A stretch of DNA of 36,205 nucleotides from JAPHSX01 sp050298555 (GTDB taxonomy: Bacteria; Pseudomonadota; Gammaproteobacteria; Thiohalomonadales; Thiohalomonadaceae): the NCBI GenBank assembly GCA_050298555.1, contig JBNKUL010000026.1:1-36205 (forward strand), in the 5' to 3' direction. Below, piece after piece: positions 32,319 through 36,205 of the stretch. The position numbers and the translations under genes were made by a program. Numbering within the stretch: position 1 is the stretch's first letter; every line of letters starts with the position of its first letter. The notes beneath the pieces are model-generated. The model saw nothing but the letters and a program-made list of their open reading frames with translations, ran no database searches and was not told the origin of the DNA.

Positions 32319-33322
32319 TGGCACGGCTGGCACGGACACTGCGCGAAGATCAGGAGCGGGCGGGCCGCAGCGGCGCCAGCCGGCGCCGCCAGGGCATTCG
32401 CGGCTGGTTGCGCAACTACGGCGCGCGCCACCTGCAGACCCTGTTCTATGCCCTCGGCCAGCTCAGCCTCAAGCCCTTCTCCACCCTGATGACGGTGGCG
32501 GTGATCGGCATCGCCCTGGCAATGCCGGGCGGCCTGCACGTGCTGCTGAAGAATGTGCAACAGGTGCTGGGCGGCTGGGATGGCGCGGCACAGCTGTCGC
32601 TGTTCCTGCAACAGGAGACCCGCGAGAGCGAGGCCCAGGCCCTGGCCGCGCGGCTGCGAGAGCGCCCCGGTATCGTCTCGGTCGATTACATCTCCAGCCA
32701 GCAGGCGATGGAGGAGTTCCAGCGCCACTCCGGTTTCGGTGAGGCGCTGAGCGCGCTGGAGGAGAACCCGTTGCCGCCGGTGCTGGTGGTGCACCCCTCA
32801 CTGGAGCTGCAGGGACCGGCACTGCTGTCGCAACTGCGTGAGGAGCTGGCGGCGGAGCAGGCGGTGGAGCTGGCCCAGCTCGACATGCAGTGGGTAAAGC
32901 GGCTCTATGCGCTGATGGAGATAGGCAAGCGCGGGGTGTGGGTGCTGGCGGCGATGTTCGCTCTCGGTGTGCTGCTGGTGGTGGGCAACACCATCCGCCT
33001 GGCGATCCAGAACCGGCGCGACGAGATCGTCATCATCAAGCTTATCGGCGGTACCGATACCTTCATCCGCCGCCCCTTCCTCTATACCGGCTTCTGGTAC
33101 GGCCTGCTGGGCGGGGTGATCGCCTTCATCCTTATCGAGCTGGCGCTGTGGTTCCTCAGCGCACCGGTGAACAGCCTGGCGACCCTCTACAGCAGCGAGT
33201 TCCGCCTCGCCGGCATGGATATCCTCACCACCCTCTCCCTGCTGCTGGGCGGCACCTTGCTGGGGTTGGGCGGCTCCTGGCTTGCGGTGGGGCGCCACCT
33301 TCGCGCCATCGAGCCGACCTAG
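32318..33322 (+). CDS. ftsX: Cell division protein FtsX
   Basis: Inner-membrane partner of FtsE, 334 residues. A basic cytoplasmic N-terminus (about 1-45, several Arg/Gly-rich stretches) precedes the first transmembrane helix (LMTVAVIGIALAMPGGLHVL). A periplasmic domain follows (about 75-200, including SLFLQQETRESEAQALA), then three C-terminal helices. The segment LAIQNRRDEIVIIKLIGGTD is the typical FtsX/MacB-type coupling region. It overlaps ftsE by one base. A GC-rich stem-loop follows its stop. Confidence 0.95.
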   Translation: MARLARTLREDQERAGRSGASRRRQGIRGWLRNYGARHLQTLFYALGQLSLKPFSTLMTVAVIGIALAMPGGLHVLLKNVQQVLGGWDGAAQLSLFLQQETRESEAQALAARLRERPGIVSVDYISSQQAMEEFQRHSGFGEALSALEENPLPPVLVVHPSLELQGPALLSQLREELAAEQAVELAQLDMQWVKRLYALMEIGKRGVWVLAAMFALGVLLVVGNTIRLAIQNRRDEIVIIKLIGGTDTFIRRPFLYTGFWYGLLGGVIAFILIELALWFLSAPVNSLATLYSSEFRLAGMDILTTLSLLLGGTLLGLGGSWLAVGRHLRAIEPT

Positions 33323-33323
33323 C

Positions 33324-33361
33324 TCGCTCCCCCTCTCCCCTCCGGTACCGGGCGGGAGCGA
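33324..33361 (+). terminator. Stem-loop after ftsX, possible terminator or attenuator
   Basis: Eight-base arms TCGCTCCC (33324-33331) and GGGAGCGA (33354-33361) enclose an inner palindrome CCGGTACCGG (33342-33351). It begins two bases after the ftsX stop. The following sequence is AT-rich but lacks a T run, so intrinsic termination is uncertain. It separates ftsX from the rpoH promoter. Confidence 0.4.
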
Positions 33362-33394
33362 ATTAGAAATATTAGAAATTTTGCATATAAACGC

Positions 33395-33422
33395 TTGCAA
33401 TGTTAATCCTGAGTGATATAGT
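33395..33422 (+). promoter_or_regulatory. Sigma-70 promoter of rpoH
   Basis: TTGCAA (33395-33400), a 16-base spacer and TATAGT (33417-33422) lie in a distinctly AT-rich stretch, giving an untranslated leader of about 50 bases before the ATG at 33479. Boxes match consensus at four and five of six positions. Confidence 0.65.
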
Positions 33423-33478
33423 CGGCCTTAATTCCTGACAAAGATAGTCGGTAATTATTACCGAAAGAGGAGGCGATT

Positions 33479-34330
33479 ATGTCCAAGGCACTGGAAATAC
33501 CGATGAACTTTCCGGTTAGCAGCATTGAGGCCTATTCCCATGCGGTTAACCAGATCCCCGTACTCACCAAGGAGGAGGAGCACGAGCTCGCCGTCGCCTA
33601 TCGCGATAGTGAGGATGGTGCCGCTGCCAGCAAGCTGGTGATGTCGCATCTGCGCTTCGTCGCCCACATCGCCCGCGGCTACAGCGGTTACGGCCTGCCC
33701 CATGCGGACCTCATCCAGGAGGGGAATATCGGCCTGATGAAGGCGGTACGCCGCTTCGACCCGACCATGAACGTGCGTCTGGTCTCCTTCGCCGTGCACT
33801 GGATTCGTGCCGAGATCCACGAATTTATCCTGCGCAACTGGCGCATCGTCAAGGTGGCCACCACTAAGGCGCAGCGCAAGCTCTTCTTCAACCTGCGCAG
33901 CTCGAAGAAGCGCCTCGGCTGGCTCTCCCATGAGGAGGTGGAGAAGGTGGCCGAGGACCTGGGCGTCAGCAGCCGCGACGTACTGGAGATGGAGTCGCGC
34001 CTCAGTGGCCGCGACATGGGCTTCGACGGTGCCCCCGACGGCGACGACGACGAGCAGGTCTACAGCCCCTCGGCCTATCTGCAGGACGAGCGCTTCGAGC
34101 CCGCCGCCGAGGTCGAGCGCCGCGACAGCGAGGAGCACAGTCACCGCCAGCTGCACCAGGCACTGAGCGGCCTGGACGAGCGCAGCCGCGACATCGTCTC
34201 CTCGCGCTGGCTCACCGAGGACAAGGTGACCCTGCAGGAGCTGGCGGATAAGTACAGTGTTTCGGCCGAGCGCATTCGCCAGCTGGAGAAGAATGCGATG
34301 AAGAAGCTGCAGGGGGCGATGGCTGCCTGA
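33479..34330 (+). CDS. rpoH: RNA polymerase heat-shock sigma factor RpoH (sigma-32)
   Basis: Directs RNA polymerase to heat-shock promoters. The 283-residue product has region 2 (LRFVAHIARGYSGYGLPHAD, then LIQEGNIGLMKAVRRFDP and WIRAEIHEFILRNWRIVK), the diagnostic RpoH box QRKLFFNLR (132-140), and a region 4.2 helix-turn-helix (LQELADKYSVSAERIRQLE). The strong site AGAGGAGG lies about five bases before the ATG. It has its own promoter and is closed by a clear terminator, so it is an independent unit after ftsYEX. Whether the leader folds as an RNA thermometer, as in E. coli, cannot be judged by eye. Confidence 0.98.
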   Translation: MSKALEIPMNFPVSSIEAYSHAVNQIPVLTKEEEHELAVAYRDSEDGAAASKLVMSHLRFVAHIARGYSGYGLPHADLIQEGNIGLMKAVRRFDPTMNVRLVSFAVHWIRAEIHEFILRNWRIVKVATTKAQRKLFFNLRSSKKRLGWLSHEEVEKVAEDLGVSSRDVLEMESRLSGRDMGFDGAPDGDDDEQVYSPSAYLQDERFEPAAEVERRDSEEHSHRQLHQALSGLDERSRDIVSSRWLTEDKVTLQELADKYSVSAERIRQLEKNAMKKLQGAMAA

Positions 34331-34353
34331 GGCGGAATAGCCCGCACCACAAT

Positions 34354-34380
34354 AACGGCCCCATCCGGGGCCGTTTTTTT
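34354..34380 (+). terminator. Intrinsic terminator after rpoH
   Basis: AACGGCCCC (34354-34362), loop ATCC and GGGGCCGTTTTTTT (34367-34380): nine-base stem and seven-T tail, 23 bases after the rpoH stop. Confidence 0.95.
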
Positions 34381-34466
34381 GTTTCTCTCCCTCTGCTGTA
34401 ACAATTCACCTGCCGCTTTTTGATACACTCAGCGCTTATGTGTGTTTGTCACCAGGGGAGAAGGGC

Positions 34467-35120
34467 GTGCGCAGGATCATGGTGTTGAACCCGAAGGGGG
34501 GATGCGGAAAGACGACGATGGCGACCAATCTGGCGAGCTACTTCGCCATGGCGGGCGAGCCGGTGAGCCTGGTCGATTTCGATGTGCAGTGCAGCAGTAT
34601 GGACTGGCTCGCCGCACGCCCGGAGAGTGCCCCGGAGATCGGCGCCATTAAGGCCGACGGCAGCGAGCTGCTGCTGCCCCACGGCCATGGCACGCTGATT
34701 ATGGATGTGCCGGCCGGGCTGCACGGCAAGCAGTTGAAGCAACACGTGAAACTGGCGCAGACGGTGATTATTCCCGTACTGCCCTCACCGATGGATATGC
34801 GCGCTACCGCCCGCTTTATCGAGGAGCTGCTGCTGGTCGGAAGGGTGTCACGAGAGCGCACCCGCATCGCCGTGGTGGCCAACCGGGTACGCGAGCACAC
34901 CCGCATCTACCACTCGCTGCAGCTCTTCCTGCGCAGCCTGAAGATCCCCTTCCTCACCTCGCTGCGCGACAGCCAGAACTATATCCACGCCGCAGAGCGC
35001 GGCCTGGGGATCTTCGAGTTGCCCCCCTCGAGGATCGAGAAGGACATGGAGCAGTGGTGGCCGATCCTCAAATGGCTGGCCAGCAGCAAGAGCCGGCCGC
35101 TGCCCAAGGAGGGCAAGTAA
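34467..35120 (+). CDS. Orphan ParA/MinD-type ATPase
   Basis: The product has 217 residues. The deviant Walker A box KGGCGKTT (10-17) with the extra lysine defines the ParA/MinD class. Further motifs are VDFDVQCSSMDWL and LIMDVPAGLH (Walker B). The C-terminal EKDMEQWWPILKWL could be an amphipathic tail. Such ATPases position DNA, chemoreceptor clusters, carboxysomes or other cargo. No parB or recognisable cargo gene is adjacent, so the partner is unknown. I start at GTG 34467 with AGGGGAG six bases upstream; the in-frame ATG at 34440 has no such site. It is convergent with yqcC (four bases between the stops). Confidence 0.85.
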   Translation: MRRIMVLNPKGGCGKTTMATNLASYFAMAGEPVSLVDFDVQCSSMDWLAARPESAPEIGAIKADGSELLLPHGHGTLIMDVPAGLHGKQLKQHVKLAQTVIIPVLPSPMDMRATARFIEELLLVGRVSRERTRIAVVANRVREHTRIYHSLQLFLRSLKIPFLTSLRDSQNYIHAAERGLGIFELPPSRIEKDMEQWWPILKWLASSKSRPLPKEGK

Positions 35121-35124
35121 GCGC

Positions 35125-35460
35125 CTACTGCCGCCCTTCGCGGTTAATCAGCCGGTCAAATTTCTCGATAAGGGAGAGCAGCCTGCCGCTCTCCACCTGC
35201 AGCTGTTGAAAGCGGTACTCGGCCAGCGGGGCGATCTCGCTGCTGTTGGGGCACTCTTCGCGCCCCTCGATCACCCCCTTCATCTTCGGCACGAAGACCC
35301 ACTGCAGCCACTGCTCCAGCCGCAGGGTGTCGTGGCAGAAGGGGACCAGGCTCTGTAGCGCCTGGTCCGGTGGGGCCTCGTCCTGCCATAGCCCGGTGCG
35401 GCGTAGCTCCGCCTCGATCTCCAGCAGCAGGTCGGCGAGTTGGTGTATGAAGTGGTCCAT
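35125..35460 (-). CDS. yqcC: YqcC-like protein (DUF446)
   Basis: Small cytoplasmic all-helical protein of unknown function, 111 residues. It starts MDHFIHQLADLLLEIEAELR and contains LQSLVPFCHDTLRLEQWLQW with FVPKMKGVIEG, the conserved core of the DUF446 family; E. coli YqcC has about the same length. The open frame continues to 36201, but that part is antisense to rdgC and is not coding. AGGA lies very close to the ATG, so the translation start is slightly uncertain. It is divergent from rdgC with 78 bases between the genes. Confidence 0.88.
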   Translation of the reverse strand: MDHFIHQLADLLLEIEAELRRTGLWQDEAPPDQALQSLVPFCHDTLRLEQWLQWVFVPKMKGVIEGREECPNSSEIAPLAEYRFQQLQVESGRLLSLIEKFDRLINREGRQ

Positions 35461-35538
35461 AGTCCTGGGGATTGCGGGGTGAAAAGGCGTGCCGATGAGG
35501 TCATAATGCCCGGCCCAATTAACGCACCGGATCGTACC

Positions 35539-36205
35539 ATGTGGTTTAAGAATCTCACCCTGTTTCGTCTCACCCGCCCCTTCGAGCTGGATCACGACGC
35601 CCTCAACCAGGCGCTGCAGGGCGAGGCCTTCCACCCCTGTGGCAAGAGCGTCCCCTTTAGCTACGGCTGGGCCGCACCGCTGGGCAAACACGGCGAGCAG
35701 CTGGTACATACGGTGGGCAACTTCTCCATGATCTGTGCCCGCAAGGAGGAGCGCATCCTCCCCGGTGCGGTGGTCAACGAGCAGCTGGCGGAGAAGGTCG
35801 AGGCGATCGAGCTCAACGAGGCCCGGCCGGTTGGGCGCAAGGAGCGCCAGCAGCTCAAGGAGGAGCTGACCATGACCCTGCTGCCGCAGGCCTTTACCCG
35901 CAGTAATACCACCTACGCCTATATCGATCGCGACAACCGCTGGCTGGTGATCGACTCGGCCAGCGCCAACCGTGCCGAGGAGCTGGTGACCCTGCTGCGC
36001 CAGTCGGTGGAGGGGCTGAGCGCCCGCCTGCCGCAGACCGAGGAGTCGCCGCGGGTGGTGATGAGCCAGTGGCTGCGCGGTGACAATATTCCCGCCGGTT
36101 TCGAGCTGGGCGACGAGTACGAGTTGCAGGACAGCGACAAGGAGGGGGGCATCGTACGCTGTCGCCGCCAGGACCCCCACGCCGATGAGATCCAGGCCCA
36201 CCTCG
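35539..36205 (+). CDS. rdgC: Recombination-associated protein RdgC (5' part)
   Basis: Ring-shaped, non-specific double-stranded DNA-binding protein that limits RecA activity. The first 222 residues are visible, starting MWFKNLTLFRLTRPFELD and continuing SVPFSYGWAAPLGKHGEQL, ERILPGAVVNEQLAEKV, ARPVGRKERQQLKEEL and the DKEGGIVRCRRQDP region. All are typical RdgC segments; the full protein is usually about 300 residues. The gene runs off the right edge of the window. No obvious ribosome-binding site precedes the ATG. Confidence 0.95.
   Translation, partial: MWFKNLTLFRLTRPFELDHDALNQALQGEAFHPCGKSVPFSYGWAAPLGKHGEQLVHTVGNFSMICARKEERILPGAVVNEQLAEKVEAIELNEARPVGRKERQQLKEELTMTLLPQAFTRSNTTYAYIDRDNRWLVIDSASANRAEELVTLLRQSVEGLSARLPQTEESPRVVMSQWLRGDNIPAGFELGDEYELQDSDKEGGIVRCRRQDPHADEIQAHL

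Noticed and set aside
35461..36201. Extension of the yqcC frame by about 247 codons
   Set aside because: This part is antisense to rdgC, whose protein is clearly recognisable; yqcC begins at 35460.
1..36205. CRISPR array, prophage, IS element, toxin-antitoxin or defence island
   Set aside because: No spaced direct repeats, transposase, integrase, capsid, restriction or toxin motifs were found in any frame.

Overview
The window reads as one piece of ordinary chromosome from a GC-rich gammaproteobacterium. The blocks ftsY-ftsE-ftsX-rpoH, an M16 peptidase pair-rsmD-coaD-ferredoxin, and an AsmA-family gene followed by mutY are familiar gammaproteobacterial arrangements. The ferredoxin has the long second-cluster loop of the Allochromatium vinosum (Alvin) type, and its first residues match my memory of that protein almost exactly. 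This suggests a Chromatiales-like, possibly sulfur-oxidising lineage (inference). I see no prophage, insertion sequence, CRISPR array, toxin-antitoxin pair or rRNA.

Layout. 1-0.35 kb: the tail of a 17 kDa surface-antigen-like lipoprotein with its terminator, and a small membrane protein. 0.46-5.25 kb, minus strand: a tightly overlapping operon of a GldA/F/G-like ABC system, a DUF4340 protein and mutM. 5.4-9.3 kb: a solitary hydantoinase/oxoprolinase A-type subunit, a REP-doublet (REPIN-like) repeat, a secreted DUF4124-nuclease and a divergent outer-membrane-type protein. 9.4-14.1 kb: ampG, a stand-alone GspE/PilB-type ATPase, and two secreted proteins of unknown function, one built from an internal duplication. 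14.1-17 kb, minus strand: corA-trmB and thiS-thiG. 17-22.3 kb, plus strand: a 606-residue conserved unknown, tRNA-Gly(CCC), an AsmA-family gene and mutY, closed by a strong terminator. 22.4-26.2 kb, minus strand: a Ser/Thr-rich lipoprotein, a DHH phosphoesterase and a lipoprotein gamma-glutamyltransferase. 26.2-30.4 kb, minus strand: M16 (active), M16 (inactive), rsmD, coaD, ferredoxin. 30.6-35.1 kb, plus strand: ftsY, ftsE, ftsX, rpoH, terminator, an orphan ParA-like ATPase. 35.1-36.2 kb: yqcC divergent from rdgC, which runs off the window.

Functionally the region covers oxidative DNA repair (mutM and mutY), cell envelope and division (ampG, AsmA, ftsEX), protein targeting and heat shock (ftsY, rpoH), cofactor synthesis (thiS, thiG, coaD), RNA modification (trmB, rsmD) and glutathione turnover (ggt).

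No clearly new multi-gene system is visible. The most unusual local feature is a perfect 56-bp tandem duplication across the M16/rsmD junction. It leaves both genes intact but inserts a 17-codon mini-ORF between them, so the stop-to-start coupling spacing occurs twice. Other points of interest are the REPIN-like doublet, the duplicated-domain secreted protein, the Gld-like ABC operon that ends in mutM, and the orphan GspE-type ATPase.
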